64,000 nt of DNA. Source: Arthrobacter sp. SLBN-112. Lineage in GTDB: Bacteria > Actinomycetota > Actinomycetes > Actinomycetales > Micrococcaceae. Of the stretch, positions 44,037-53,745 are shown in pieces. Under the pieces are notes generated by a model. It was given only the letters and a program-made list of their open reading frames with translations. It had not been told where the DNA came from and did no database searches. The position numbers and the translations under genes are program-made. The stretch spans positions 1,736,001 to 1,800,000 of the forward strand of contig NZ_VFMU01000001.1 in assembly GCF_006715225.1 (NCBI RefSeq). The letters run 5' to 3'. Each line of letters starts with the position of its first letter. Position 1 is the first letter of the stretch.

Positions 44037-45440
44037 ATGGGAACGCCGATAGCGGACCACCCGGACCGGCTCCTGCCGGCCGACCCCGGCGTCCGGGAGA
44101 CAGCCCGTTCACTCTTCTCGAAGGTGGAAGGGCTGCCGATCATCTCCCCGCACGGGCACGTGGACGCCGCGGTCATCGAAGAAAACACCCCCTTCCCGGA
44201 CCCGGCAGCGCTCCTGGTCACCCCGGACCACTACGTCACCCGGCTGATCCATGCGGGCGGGGTGCCCATGGACCAGCTGGGACTGGGCAGCCAGCCCGCG
44301 GAGTCACGGCAGGTGTGGCGGCACTTCTGTGAGGCGTGGCCCGCCTTCGAAGGAACGGCGTCCGGCTACTGGATCCGGCAGGAGTTCGCGCACGTGTTCG
44401 GCCTCGGGGAGGAGCCGTCCGCAGGGAACGCGGACCAGCTTTACGATGCCCTGCAGGCCAAACTCTCGGAACCGGGTTTCCGGCCACGGGAGCTGTTCAA
44501 GGAGTTCAACATCGAGGTGCTGGCCACCACGGATGACCCCCTGGACTCCCTGGACAGCCATGCCGCGCTGCAGGCCGATCCCGCTTTTGCCGGCCGCGTC
44601 CTGCCCACCTTCCGGCCGGACCAGTACCTGAACATGGCACACCGTGCCTGGCAGGACAATGTGGAGCGTCTCATCGCCTCCGCCGGGGACGGCGCCTCAG
44701 GTTACGCCGGATACATCAAGGCCCTGGAAGCGCGGCGCCGCCACTTCGTGGAGCGCGGGGCCGTTTCGGCGGACCACGGCGTCTTTACGCCAACCACGCT
44801 GAAGCTGGACGACGGCGAGGCGGAGCGGCTTTTCGAGCGCGGCAGGACGGGCCAGGCGAGCGCGCAGGACAGGGACGCTTTCGAAGCGCACATGATGTAC
44901 CAGATGGCGCGGATGTCGGTGGAGGACGGGCTGGTCATGACCATCCACCCGGGCTCGTTCCGCAACCACCATGGGCCAACGTTCGACGCCTTCGGGGCGG
45001 ACACCGGCCACGACATCCCGGTGGCGGTCAATTACACCGAGGCCATCCGCCCGCTGCTGCAGGACTTCGGAACGGCCAAGGACTTCCACCTGGTCCTGTT
45101 CACCCTTGATGAGACCGTGTTTTCCCGGGAGCTGGCCCCGCTGGCCGGCTTCTATCCTTCGGTGTACCTTGGTGCGCCATGGTGGTTCCTGGACGCGCCG
45201 GATGCCATGCTGCGCTTCCGGTCCGCGGTGACGGAGACGGCGGGATTCTCGCGGTCCTCCGGTTTCATTGACGACACCCGGGCCTTCTGTTCCATTCCGG
45301 CCCGCCACGACACGGCCCGGCGGATTGAAGCGTCCTTCCTGGCCCGGCTGGTGGCTGAGCACCGGGTCACCGAAGAACGCGCCCACGAACTGATCGTGGA
45401 CATCGTGGACGCCTCGCCCCGGCGGGTGTTCAAGCTGTGA
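44037..45440 (+). CDS. uxaC: Glucuronate isomerase
   Basis: A 467-residue uronate isomerase (amidohydrolase fold) that converts D-glucuronate to D-fructuronate (or galacturonate to tagaturonate). The metal-site motif is SPHGHVDAA near the N terminus; length is normal. It starts three bases after the isomerase gene and overlaps uxuB by four bases (GTGA). Confidence 0.93.
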   Translation: MGTPIADHPDRLLPADPGVRETARSLFSKVEGLPIISPHGHVDAAVIEENTPFPDPAALLVTPDHYVTRLIHAGGVPMDQLGLGSQPAESRQVWRHFCEAWPAFEGTASGYWIRQEFAHVFGLGEEPSAGNADQLYDALQAKLSEPGFRPRELFKEFNIEVLATTDDPLDSLDSHAALQADPAFAGRVLPTFRPDQYLNMAHRAWQDNVERLIASAGDGASGYAGYIKALEARRRHFVERGAVSADHGVFTPTTLKLDDGEAERLFERGRTGQASAQDRDAFEAHMMYQMARMSVEDGLVMTIHPGSFRNHHGPTFDAFGADTGHDIPVAVNYTEAIRPLLQDFGTAKDFHLVLFTLDETVFSRELAPLAGFYPSVYLGAPWWFLDAPDAMLRFRSAVTETAGFSRSSGFIDDTRAFCSIPARHDTARRIEASFLARLVAEHRVTEERAHELIVDIVDASPRRVFKL

Positions 45441-46936
45441 ATGCGGCCCCGCCTGTCCCGGACCCTGTTCCTGCCCTGAACCCTGTTCCCGTGCTGGACC
45501 GTAGCCTGAAGCCGCTGCCCAAGGCCCCGGTGCGCATTGTCCACCTGGGCCTGGGAGCCTTCCACCGGTCCCATCAGGCCTGGTACACCCAGCATGCGCC
45601 GGACGCGGCCGAGTGGGGGATCGCGGCGTTCACCGGACGCCGCCCGGATGCCGCGGAGGCGCTCACCGCCCAGGACTGCCTTTACACCCTTGTGGAGAGG
45701 TCCGCCGGCGGGGACAGCTTCGAAGTGATCGGCAGCATTGTTGAAGCCGTGGATGGGGCCGACGTCGCCCGGCTCTGCCAGCTCGTCGCCGCCCCGGAAA
45801 CTGCGGTCGTCACGCTGACCATCACCGAGGCCGCCTACGGCTTGGCGGCGGATGGAACGTTCGACGCCGATGCGCCGGGTGTGGCGGATGACCTCCGCGC
45901 GCTGTCGGCAGCGGCGGCCGGGGAGACTTCCACTTCCGGGGAGCCTTCCGCGCCCGGTGGGACTGCTGCTTCGGGCGAGGCAAGGGTGCCCGGCACTCCG
46001 TTGGGACGCCTGGTGTGGGCCCTGGCAGGCCGGAAAGACAGCGGCGCCGGACCGATCGCCGTCGTCAGTTGTGACAACCTTTCGGCCAATGGCGACGTTG
46101 CCCGCCGTGGCGTCTTGGGCATGGCCGCAGCCTGGGGCCAGGACCTGGTGGAGTGGATTGCGGCGAATGTCAGCTTCGTCAGCACCTCCGTGGACCGGAT
46201 CACCCCCCGGACCACGGACGCGGACATGGCGGAAGTGGCGGAGCAATGCGGTTACCGTGACAGCTCGCCGGTGGTTGCCGAGCCGTTCCGGAACTGGGTG
46301 CTCAGCGGCGATTTCCCGGCGGGAAGGCCGCGCTGGGAAGATGCGGGCGCCGTAGTGGTTGATGACATCGAGCCCTACGAAAACCGGAAACTGTGGCTCC
46401 TCAACGGTTCACACTCAATCCTGGCGTATGCCGGTCAGCTGCGCGGGCACACCACTGTGGCCGAAGCCCTGGCCGACCCACTGTGCCGGAAGGCAGTGGA
46501 TGATTTTTGGGACGAGGCCGCCAACCACCTGCGCGCCGAGGGCCTGGACATCCCCGGGTACCGGCAGGCGCTGCTTGAGCGTTTTGGAAACGCCCGGATC
46601 GCCCACCGGCTTGCCCAGATCGCTGCCGATGCCACCACAAAACTGCGGATGCGCGCCGTACCTGTCCTGGCAGCGGAACGCGCCGAAGGCCGCAGCGGTT
46701 CCGGCGCAGCCCTGATGCTGGCCGCCTGGATCGACTACGTGGCGGCGGCCGGGGAATTCCAGGATCCGCTGGCCGGAGAGATCCGGGGGGCCGATGCCCT
46801 TGAAAGCACAGACCGGGTCCAGGCCCTGCTCCGCCTGGTCAATGCCGGCATCGCCGAGGACGCGGACATCGTCTCCCTGGTCCACAGGTTGTGCGGGTCC
46901 TTTTCCGCAACAACTGCGGCCTCCACGCATACCTGA
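45437..46936 (+). CDS. uxuB: Fructuronate reductase / mannitol dehydrogenase family
   Basis: A 499-residue polyol dehydrogenase. [16 protein letters not shown] is the NAD-binding entry and [14 protein letters not shown] includes the catalytic Lys/His-region of the family. With UxaC upstream and ManD downstream it most likely reduces D-fructuronate to D-mannonate. The start is GTG 45437, overlapping the uxaC stop. A Pro/Val-rich 20-residue N-terminal extension and a Ser/Ala/Gly-rich insert near residues 155-185 are lineage-specific. Confidence 0.87.
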   Translation: MNAAPPVPDPVPALNPVPVLDRSLKPLPKAPVRIVHLGLGAFHRSHQAWYTQHAPDAAEWGIAAFTGRRPDAAEALTAQDCLYTLVERSAGGDSFEVIGSIVEAVDGADVARLCQLVAAPETAVVTLTITEAAYGLAADGTFDADAPGVADDLRALSAAAAGETSTSGEPSAPGGTAASGEARVPGTPLGRLVWALAGRKDSGAGPIAVVSCDNLSANGDVARRGVLGMAAAWGQDLVEWIAANVSFVSTSVDRITPRTTDADMAEVAEQCGYRDSSPVVAEPFRNWVLSGDFPAGRPRWEDAGAVVVDDIEPYENRKLWLLNGSHSILAYAGQLRGHTTVAEALADPLCRKAVDDFWDEAANHLRAEGLDIPGYRQALLERFGNARIAHRLAQIAADATTKLRMRAVPVLAAERAEGRSGSGAALMLAAWIDYVAAAGEFQDPLAGEIRGADALESTDRVQALLRLVNAGIAEDADIVSLVHRLCGSFSATTAASTHT

Positions 46937-47001
46937 CCCTGCTTTTTGAACCCCGCTTACTTGAATCCTGCTTTTACTTCCGGAAGGAACAGTTAATTCC
47001 C

Positions 47002-48231
47002 ATGAAGATCGTTGCCGCCGATGTGTTTGTGACCAGTCCGTCCCGGAACTTCGTGACCCTCCGGATCACTACGGAGGATGGTGTGACCGGGATTGGTGAT
47101 GCCACGTTGAACGGGCGTGAGCTGGCTGTTGCCGCGTACCTGCGGGAGCATGTTGCGCAGTTGCTGATTGGCAAGGATCCGCACCGGATTGAGGATACGT
47201 GGCAGTTCCTGTACCGGAGTGCGTATTGGCGGCGGGGCCCGGTGACGATGGCGGCGATCGCTGCGGTGGACATGGCGTTGTGGGATATCAAGGGCAAGCT
47301 TGCCGGGATGCCGGTGTACCAGTTGCTGGGCGGTGCGTCGCGGAACGGGTTGCGGGCGTACGGGCACGCGTCCGGGGCTGATATTCCGTCGTTGTTTGAT
47401 TCGGTGCGGGAGCACCTGGAGCTGGGGTACAAGTCGATCCGGATCCAGACGGCGGTCCCCGGGATCAAGGCCGTGTACGGGGTGGCGGCGCAGGCGCAGG
47501 CCTCGGGGGAGCGGTACGACTATGAGCCTGCCGGGCGTGGTGCGTTCCCGCTGGAAGAGGACTGGGACACCCGTGCGTATCTGCGGCATTTGCCGACCGT
47601 GTTCGAGGCGGTGCGGAATGAGTTTGGGCCGGAGATCCCGTTGCTGCATGACGGGCATCACCGGATGACACCGATCCAGGCCGCGAAGCTGGGCAAGGCG
47701 CTGGAGCCATATGACCTGTTCTGGCTTGAGGACTGCACGCCGGCCGAGAACCAGGAGGGGTTGCGCCTGGTCCGGCAGCACACCACCACGCCGTTGGCGA
47801 TCGGGGAGATCTTCAACACCGTGTACGACTTCCAGACGTTGATCAAGGAACAGTTGATCGATTACGTCCGTGCCGCGTCCACGCACTTTGGCGGCATTTC
47901 GCCGTTGAAGAAGGTGATGGATTTCGCCGCGCAGTACCAGATCAAGTCCGGCTTCCACGGGCCGACGGATATTTCCCCGGTGGGTTTCGCCGCGCAGCTG
48001 CATGTCGGGTTGGCGATCCATAACTACGGCATCCAGGAATACATGCAGCACTCTGCTAGGACCAACGAGGTCTTCGAGCAGTCCATGACGTTCACCGACG
48101 GGTACCTGCACCCGGGCGACAAGCCAGGCATCGGCGTCGAATTCAACGAAGAAGCCGCAGCCGCCTACCCGTACCAGCAGGCCTACCTGCCCTACAACCG
48201 CCTCGTCGACGGCACCGTCCACGACTGGTAA
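47002..48231 (+). CDS. manD: D-mannonate dehydratase (ManD, enolase superfamily)
   Basis: A 409-residue enolase-superfamily dehydratase giving 2-keto-3-deoxygluconate from D-mannonate. The extended 150s loop and metal ligands ([31 protein letters not shown]) and SHFG-type barrel end match the ManD subgroup. GGAAGGA lies upstream of ATG 47002, after a 65-base gap, the largest in the operon. Codon use changes inside the gene: the first 80 percent is rich in TTG, GAT, GCG, GTG and NNT codons, the last 55 codons switch back to the NNC style of its neighbours. Confidence 0.93.
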   Translation: MKIVAADVFVTSPSRNFVTLRITTEDGVTGIGDATLNGRELAVAAYLREHVAQLLIGKDPHRIEDTWQFLYRSAYWRRGPVTMAAIAAVDMALWDIKGKLAGMPVYQLLGGASRNGLRAYGHASGADIPSLFDSVREHLELGYKSIRIQTAVPGIKAVYGVAAQAQASGERYDYEPAGRGAFPLEEDWDTRAYLRHLPTVFEAVRNEFGPEIPLLHDGHHRMTPIQAAKLGKALEPYDLFWLEDCTPAENQEGLRLVRQHTTTPLAIGEIFNTVYDFQTLIKEQLIDYVRAASTHFGGISPLKKVMDFAAQYQIKSGFHGPTDISPVGFAAQLHVGLAIHNYGIQEYMQHSARTNEVFEQSMTFTDGYLHPGDKPGIGVEFNEEAAAAYPYQQAYLPYNRLVDGTVHDW

Positions 48232-48241
48232 AGGAAGAACT

Positions 48242-50542
48242 GTGAGCAACAATCAACCCGGAAATGCCAAACCCCGTGTAGTGGTCATGGGCGTCTCCGG
48301 CTGCGGCAAGACCACCATCGGGGATCTCGTGGCCCGCGAACTGGGCGTCCCGTTCCTGGACGGCGATTCCCTCCACCCGGTGGAGAACGTCGCCAAGATG
48401 GCGGCCGGCACGCCGCTGACTGATGAGGACCGCTGGCCCTGGCTCGCCACGGTGGGCCGTGAGTTGGCTGCCGCGGGAGATGGCGGGATGGTCCTTGCCT
48501 GCTCCGCCCTCCGCCGCAGCTACCGCGACGCCATTCGCCAACAGGCTCCGGACACCATCTTCCTGCACCTGAACGGCAGCAAAGAGGTCCTGAAGGCGCG
48601 GACGGAAGGCCGCACCGGGCACTTCATGCCACCGGCACTGCTCGAATCCCAGCTCGCCACCCTGGAACCACTGCAGGAGGACGAACGCGGCGTAGTGGTG
48701 GACATTGCCGCGCCCGTCGCGGAAGTGGTGGCCGAGGCACTCAAGGGGATCGCCGCCGTCGTACGTCCTGCCAGTGCCGCGCCGGGCACCCGCCCGCGGC
48801 AGTTCGACGTCGACCTTGCGTCGGCGCCGTTCAATCTCGACGCCGACGCGATCGCCTGGGTGGAAGGCACCCTTGGTGCCATGACGCTTGAGGAAAAGAT
48901 CGGGCAGCTGTTCATCAACCACAACAACGACTATTCACCCGAATACCTCGATGGTGTGCTGGAGAACTACCACGTGGGCGGCATGCGGTACCGCCCGGGT
49001 CCTTCCGCTGCCGTGCAGGAACACATACGTTACGCACAGTCCAAGTCCCGGATTCCGCTGCTGATTGCGTCCAACCCGGAGATGGGCGGCGCCGGCAGCT
49101 GCGACGACGGCACGTTTGTGTCCACGCACCTCCAGGCGGGTTCTCACCCGGACAAGTCCATTGCCCGGCAGATGGGCCAGGTGGCTGGGGTGGAGACGGC
49201 GGCGCTGGGGTGCAACTGGGCGTTCGCGCCGATCGTGGACATCCACTACAACTGGCGGAACACCGTCATTTCCACGCGGTCCTTTGGAAACACGCCGGAG
49301 ATTGTGGTGGAGCGCGCCAAGGAGTACTTCGACGGCATCAGCGAATCGCCCACCGCCTGTGCCATGAAGCACTTCCCCGGCGACGGAATCGATGAGCGGG
49401 ACCAGCACGTGGTCACGTCCTACAACACCCTTGGCTACGAGGAATGGAACCGGACCTACGGGCACGTGTACCGGGAGATGATTGCGCACGGCGTGCAATC
49501 CATCATGGTGGGCCACATTGGTGCGCCTGAGGTCTCCCGGCATTTCCGGCCGGGCCTTTCCGATGCCGAAATTCTGCCGGCCACTCTGTCCCCGGAGCTC
49601 CTGCAGGACCTGCTGCGCGGTGAGCTTGGCTTCAACGGCCTGGTCCTCACCGACGCCTCGCAGATGGTGGGCCTCACGCAGGCCATGAGGCGCAGGGACC
49701 TGGTCCCGGCCACCATTGCGGCAGGCTGCGACATGTTCCTGTTCTTCCGGAACCCGGCCGAGGACTTCCAGTACATGCTGGACGGGTACAAGTCCGGGGT
49801 CATCACCGAGCAGCGGCTGCACGATGCGTTGCGCCGGATCCTTGGGCTGAAGGCGTCTTTGGGGCTGCACCTGAAATCGGCGGACCAGCTGGTGCCGCCT
49901 GCTGACGTCCTTGCCGTGATTGGGAGTGCCGAACATCGTGCCATTGCTGCGGAGATCGCAGACAAGACCGTGACGCTGGTCAAGGACACCGCCGGGAACC
50001 TGCCCATTACGCCTGCAACCCATCCGCGGATCCGGTTGTACGGGATCTCCGGCGGGGCCGACTTCACCCGCGCTGACCCATTGGCCTACCTGGAGGTGGT
50101 GAAGGAGGAACTTGAAGTTGCCGGATTCGAGGTGTTTCTGTTCCGGACCGCTGAACAGCGCGAGGCGGCGGGGGAGACCGGCGTGAACTTCATGTCCATC
50201 ATCTCCGAGGAAGCCACAGGGGACTACGCGGAGAAGTACGACGCCGCGTTTGTCTTTGCCAATGTCAAAGGTTTCGCGCAGGAGGCGGCCATCCGGATCA
50301 AGTGGTCCTCGCCCATGGCGGCGGAAATCCCGTGGTATGTCACGGAAGTGCCCACGGTGTTCGTGTCCCTGAACCAGCCGAACCACCTGATCGACGTCCC
50401 CATGGTCAGGACGGCCATCCACGCCCACGCCGGGACGCGGGAAGCCATCCGGGCTGCCGTGCAAAAGATCCAGGGCAAGTCCGAATTCCAGGGCACGTTC
50501 AACGAGAACGTGTTTTGCGGGTCATTCGACACCCGGCTGTAG
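48242..50542 (+). CDS. Gluconokinase - GH3 glycoside hydrolase fusion protein
   Basis: A 766-residue two-domain protein. Residues 10-170 are a GntK-type gluconokinase with P-loop GVSGCGKT (17-24), DGDSLHP and ACSALRRSYRD, all intact. After a short linker (about 171-205), residues 206-766 are a NagZ-like GH3 domain: KHFPGDG at 376-382, an Asp387-X-His389 dyad as catalytic acid, and the nucleophile Asp471 in LVLTDASQMVGL. No signal peptide is present, so the GH3 acts inside the cell on imported material. GH3 hydrolases release sugar or uronic acid from beta-glycosides; GntK phosphorylates gluconate-like acids. Last gene of the operon, ten bases after manD. The reading frame is continuous with no stop or low-quality join visible. 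Confidence 0.88.
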   Translation: MSNNQPGNAKPRVVVMGVSGCGKTTIGDLVARELGVPFLDGDSLHPVENVAKMAAGTPLTDEDRWPWLATVGRELAAAGDGGMVLACSALRRSYRDAIRQQAPDTIFLHLNGSKEVLKARTEGRTGHFMPPALLESQLATLEPLQEDERGVVVDIAAPVAEVVAEALKGIAAVVRPASAAPGTRPRQFDVDLASAPFNLDADAIAWVEGTLGAMTLEEKIGQLFINHNNDYSPEYLDGVLENYHVGGMRYRPGPSAAVQEHIRYAQSKSRIPLLIASNPEMGGAGSCDDGTFVSTHLQAGSHPDKSIARQMGQVAGVETAALGCNWAFAPIVDIHYNWRNTVISTRSFGNTPEIVVERAKEYFDGISESPTACAMKHFPGDGIDERDQHVVTSYNTLGYEEWNRTYGHVYREMIAHGVQSIMVGHIGAPEVSRHFRPGLSDAEILPATLSPELLQDLLRGELGFNGLVLTDASQMVGLTQAMRRRDLVPATIAAGCDMFLFFRNPAEDFQYMLDGYKSGVITEQRLHDALRRILGLKASLGLHLKSADQLVPPADVLAVIGSAEHRAIAAEIADKTVTLVKDTAGNLPITPATHPRIRLYGISGGADFTRADPLAYLEVVKEELEVAGFEVFLFRTAEQREAAGETGVNFMSIISEEATGDYAEKYDAAFVFANVKGFAQEAAIRIKWSSPMAAEIPWYVTEVPTVFVSLNQPNHLIDVPMVRTAIHAHAGTREAIRAAVQKIQGKSEFQGTFNENVFCGSFDTRL

Positions 50543-50550
50543 GAAAGAAC

Positions 50551-50590
50551 CGAAGGAGGCGCCACCGCAGCAGCGGTAGCGCCTCCTTCG
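50551..50590. terminator. Terminator of the uronate operon
   Basis: An 18-bp stem beginning CGAAGGAGGCGC with one mismatch and a 4-base loop, nine bases after the fusion gene. It also faces the convergent gene at 50607. Confidence 0.88.
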
Positions 50591-50606
50591 TCAGTCCTGG
50601 GAGCCC

Positions 50607-51194
50607 TTAGGCGTCCTCGCGGTCCGGGTTCTCCAGGCGGAAGAAGTTGGACTGGTTTCCATCCGTCCTCTGCTCCTGGTAGATGAAATTGAGGCGGCGC
50701 TCGTCAAAGGTCTTGAACCATTCTTCCCAGCTGACTTCGCGCAGGTTGGCGTCCTTGTCCCGGAAATCGATGCGCAGGACGCCAAGGTGGTCGCCATGTT
50801 CGGTGCCGTCAACCGTCGCGGGCACGCCGCCGCGTTCTTCGGCCCACTGCCTGATGACCTCATGGTGGGTGGTTGCCAGGCTTCGGCCTTCGCGTTCGGG
50901 CTCCTCATCCGTGGAGGTGATTTCCTGCGAGTACTTCAACGACTTGGACGAGTCGTCGCCGTAGCGGACCTTGCCGCCGTCGGGGCCGGCGCCCGGGTCC
51001 CCCTTGCTGCGGTCCCCGCCTTCCTGCCGGGCTTTGGCAACCTCCTTCACCAGCTCTTCCTTGCGCATGCCGGACGTGCCGGGGACGTTCTCTTCCTTGG
51101 CTTCTTTGCGGAGTTCGTCCACCTTCATGTTGCGCAGTTCCGTTTCACTCACATTTGGGGTGTTCGGTGTCTGGTTACCCGGCTTCTCACTCAT
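50607..51194 (-). CDS. Protein with Rho N-terminal-like (SAP-type) domain
   Basis: A 195-residue cytoplasmic protein. Residues about 17-53 (ELRNMKVDELRKEAKEENV...RKEELVKEVAKA) resemble the Rho_N helix-extended-loop-helix that binds nucleic acid. The middle is Gly/Asp-rich and probably disordered; the C-terminal half has no recognised motif. AAGGAGG precedes ATG 51194. Small Rho_N proteins are common in actinobacteria; role unknown. Confidence 0.75.
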   Translation of the reverse strand: MSEKPGNQTPNTPNVSETELRNMKVDELRKEAKEENVPGTSGMRKEELVKEVAKARQEGGDRSKGDPGAGPDGGKVRYGDDSSKSLKYSQEITSTDEEPEREGRSLATTHHEVIRQWAEERGGVPATVDGTEHGDHLGVLRIDFRDKDANLREVSWEEWFKTFDERRLNFIYQEQRTDGNQSNFFRLENPDREDA

Positions 51195-51359
51195 GGCAGG
51201 TCCTCCTTGTGCTGAACTCTTCGGCAAAATCGACAAATGATAAGGCTGCTTACTTTTCTAGCCGCTGCCGGATGATGCGTCAAGGACGGGTGCCCGGTGA
51301 CAGATGCTCCACACATCCCGGCTCGGTCCGGTGCATGGGCAGCCGCGTAGTGTGAAGCA

Positions 51360-51905
51360 GTGAACTTTTCCTGCAAAATTTCTGAGGACGTTGTGCTCCG
51401 GCCCGTTGAGCAGGCGGATGCCGGGGCGCTGGCGGCGGCCTTTCAAGCGAACCGTTCACATCTCGCCCCATGGGAGCCGGTCCGGCCTGCGGAGTTTTAC
51501 ACCATCCAGGGCCAACAGGAAGTGGTTGAACGACGGCGGGCTGAGCTGGATTCGGGCACGGCACTTCCCATGGTGCTGGCGCGGGACGACGGCATCGTCG
51601 GGCTGCTGACCCTGAGCTCGATCGTGCGCGGTGCATTCCAGAACGCGCACCTGGGCTACTGGATCTCCCACGCATTCCAGGGCGCAGGGCTCATGACAGC
51701 GGCTGTGGGTGCCGCCGTCAATATTGCCGCAGCTGACCTCGGCCTCCACAGGCTCGAGGCCGCGACCCTGGTGCACAACACGGCATCGCAGCGGGTGCTG
51801 GAAAAGAACGGGTTTGAGGCCTATGGCACGGCGGCCGCCTACCTCCGGATAGCGGGCCAATGGCAGGACCACCGGATGTATCAGCGGATTCTCCAAGGCA
51901 ATTGA
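51360..51905 (+). CDS. GNAT N-acetyltransferase (RimJ/RimL type)
   Basis: A 181-residue acetyltransferase. The acetyl-CoA binding region is GYWISHAFQGAGLMTAAVGA and the C-terminal ATLVHNTASQRVLEKNGFEAYG is typical of RimJ/RimL enzymes that acetylate ribosomal protein N termini or small molecules. The start is GTG 51360. Single gene, divergent from the Rho_N-like gene. The substrate is unknown. Confidence 0.85.
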   Translation: MNFSCKISEDVVLRPVEQADAGALAAAFQANRSHLAPWEPVRPAEFYTIQGQQEVVERRRAELDSGTALPMVLARDDGIVGLLTLSSIVRGAFQNAHLGYWISHAFQGAGLMTAAVGAAVNIAAADLGLHRLEAATLVHNTASQRVLEKNGFEAYGTAAAYLRIAGQWQDHRMYQRILQGN

Positions 51906-51950
51906 ACAGCATTGCGGACTGTTCGGTGATGACGTTACGGGTCCTGAGGA

Positions 51951-52136
51951 TCAGGCGGCCGTTTCCTTCGACTGCTGATGGAAACGTCCGAGCCGCTGGA
52001 GGTACAGGTACATCCCGAGGAAAGTGATGGCCCCCAAAACCGCACCACCCCAGATTGCTATCGCCACAACGCTGATGGCCACCCCGTACATTGCGGCTAA
52101 GGCCAGCCAGTAGTTCCTGACGATGTTGTTGTCCAT
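51951..52136 (-). CDS. Small membrane protein
   Basis: About 61 residues with two hydrophobic segments (LALAAMYGVAISVVAIAIW and GAVLGAITFLGMYLYL) and a basic, Gln-rich tail. ATG 52136 is six bases after GAGGA; in-frame ATGs lie further upstream. No family recognised. Confidence 0.55.
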   Translation of the reverse strand: MDNNIVRNYWLALAAMYGVAISVVAIAIWGGAVLGAITFLGMYLYLQRLGRFHQQSKETAA

Positions 52137-52170
52137 CAGCATCCTCATCTAAAGGGGCAAGTGGTTCACG

Positions 52171-52380
52171 CTATTCCTCCCGCCGGGCCCACGCATAGGG
52201 GTTTGGTTCGTGCCCCCCGCGCCGGCCTTGCTCAAACCCCTGTTGCCACGCCTTCCCGACCGCGGACACCAGGTCAGCCAGCAAGGGATAGTAGGGATGG
52301 TCAGGGCCGATGTAGATCATTTCGTCGGCGGCTCGGTCCACGGCGGCGCGGACCTGGTTCTCTGCAGCAGTACCGGCCAT
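52171..52380 (-). CDS. Small hypothetical protein
   Basis: A 69-residue acidic to neutral protein, GGAGGAAGG upstream of ATG 52380. No motif recognised; the C terminus has a GQGGxEPNPYAW-like turn. It lies 35 bases upstream of the small membrane protein on the same strand and may be cotranscribed with it. Confidence 0.55.
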   Translation of the reverse strand: MAGTAAENQVRAAVDRAADEMIYIGPDHPYYPLLADLVSAVGKAWQQGFEQGRRGGHEPNPYAWARREE

Positions 52381-52575
52381 GGTGCCGCCTTCCTCCACGA
52401 AACTCCTGTGTCCGAATCGAAGGTAACGCCGAACCGCGGGAAGTGTCCACGGGTACTGGCCATTGGCCCCGTCTAGAACGACAAGGAACCGCCTTACCAC
52501 CCGAACAGGGCAGCCGGACGAGGCCAGGGCAGGATCAAGCATGAGGAGAAGCGTCGGCTGGCGTAGGCTCGGGCT

Positions 52576-53148
52576 ATGTTACAACTTGGGGGAGTACGGC
52601 ACTGTTGTCTGTGGGCCGTTCCGGCGGCCATGGCTCTGCTTGGCGCCACAGTGGCGGGCTGCGAATACCAGGATGGGTCCACGCCAGCTGCACGCGCCAC
52701 GCCTTCGGCGCCTGTAACGAACCCCTTGGCGGGGCCGCCCACGAAGCCTGCCGAGGTGGCAGTTCTCGAACAGGGCAACCGGACGAAGCTGGACGAGGTA
52801 CTGGGTGTTCCGGTCTCGGACACCTACCTGGATGTGACGGAAGCAATCAGTGGCAGGATGATTTCCTTTGTCACGCGGGCATCCCTGCCCGCATCAGGCA
52901 CCTATGTCATCACCACAGCCTGCATCGGCACCACTAACGCCAGACTGGTCCTCAGCCAGCGAAAACCCGGGAACGCAAGCGGTCAGGTTGACTTTTCCGA
53001 GGCGTTCGCGTGCGCCGAGCCTTCCAGCAGGACTCTTGACCTGCACGCCGGTGATGTCACTGTCGACGTCATCAACCTCAGCCCGGATGGATCCACTTGG
53101 GGGACCGGTGCCTTCGCCAATGTCCGCATCACTTCTTGGAAGCCCTAA
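52576..53148 (+). CDS. Lipoprotein of unknown function
   Basis: A 190-residue predicted lipoprotein with lipobox VAGC at Cys29. The mature part begins Ser/Thr/Pro/Ala-rich (about 30-60), then a beta-rich domain with two conserved-looking cysteines (TTACIG, AFACAE). ATG 52576. I do not recognise the family. Confidence 0.65.
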   Translation: MLQLGGVRHCCLWAVPAAMALLGATVAGCEYQDGSTPAARATPSAPVTNPLAGPPTKPAEVAVLEQGNRTKLDEVLGVPVSDTYLDVTEAISGRMISFVTRASLPASGTYVITTACIGTTNARLVLSQRKPGNASGQVDFSEAFACAEPSSRTLDLHAGDVTVDVINLSPDGSTWGTGAFANVRITSWKP

Positions 53149-53234
53149 GAAGGAAACCCGGAGCAGCCGCGCAGCAGGAGGCGTGCTGTAGACAAGCAGT
53201 TGACATGCAAGCGGTTAGGGGACAGGTGAAGTTC

Positions 53235-53624
53235 ATGTCTGAAACGACCCGTCGGTGGGCGGGGACAAGCGCCTGGATCCTGCTCGTGCTCACCTCGATG
53301 ATCGTGATCGGCTACGGCATCGTGCACGCCGGAATCTGGCTCTGGATGCCGACGCCGGCCGAGCGGGAGGCGTCCTGGGTCGGCAGCCTCTACATCTTCT
53401 TTGGTTGGCTGCTGTCCATTGGGGCCTCCGTCTGGTCACATCTCCGAGGCAATCCGGTGTGGGTGAGCATCTGTGTCGCACTGCCAGGGTTTCTCGTGGG
53501 CTGGGCAGACCTCGTCAGCCCATACACCCTCCTGCGCTTCCTGGCCGCCGTCGTGGCGTTCCCGCTGGCCCTCGGTGGCGTCGCCGAGGTCATTTGGGCC
53601 CGCGGCCACCGGCAGCGGGGATAG
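53235..53624 (+). CDS. Small four-helix membrane protein
   Basis: A 129-residue integral membrane protein with four hydrophobic segments (about 9-30, 42-62, 70-88, 95-118). AGGTGA precedes ATG 53235, 86 bases after the lipoprotein gene, so they may share a transcript. No family recognised. Confidence 0.6.
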   Translation: MSETTRRWAGTSAWILLVLTSMIVIGYGIVHAGIWLWMPTPAEREASWVGSLYIFFGWLLSIGASVWSHLRGNPVWVSICVALPGFLVGWADLVSPYTLLRFLAAVVAFPLALGGVAEVIWARGHRQRG

Positions 53625-53745
53625 GAAAGGAACACCCCCGGATCATCAATGACAGGGCAAGAAAGTCATACCAGGTTCAGCGACCAAATCCCTGACCTTC
53701 GAGGACCCAATAAATGTAAAGAGGGCTTCGGAGAATCGGGACGGC

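Noticed and set aside
46993..48252. Open frame antisense to manD
   Set aside because: Shadow of a known enolase-family gene; no motif.
48750..48900. Frameshift or fused assembly error between the kinase and GH3 domains
   Set aside because: The frame is continuous and the linker codons fit the local style; no stop or repeat is seen. Kept as a checkable point in the findings.
48935..50464. Open frame antisense to the GH3 domain
   Set aside because: Overlaps a conserved catalytic domain; no domain signature.
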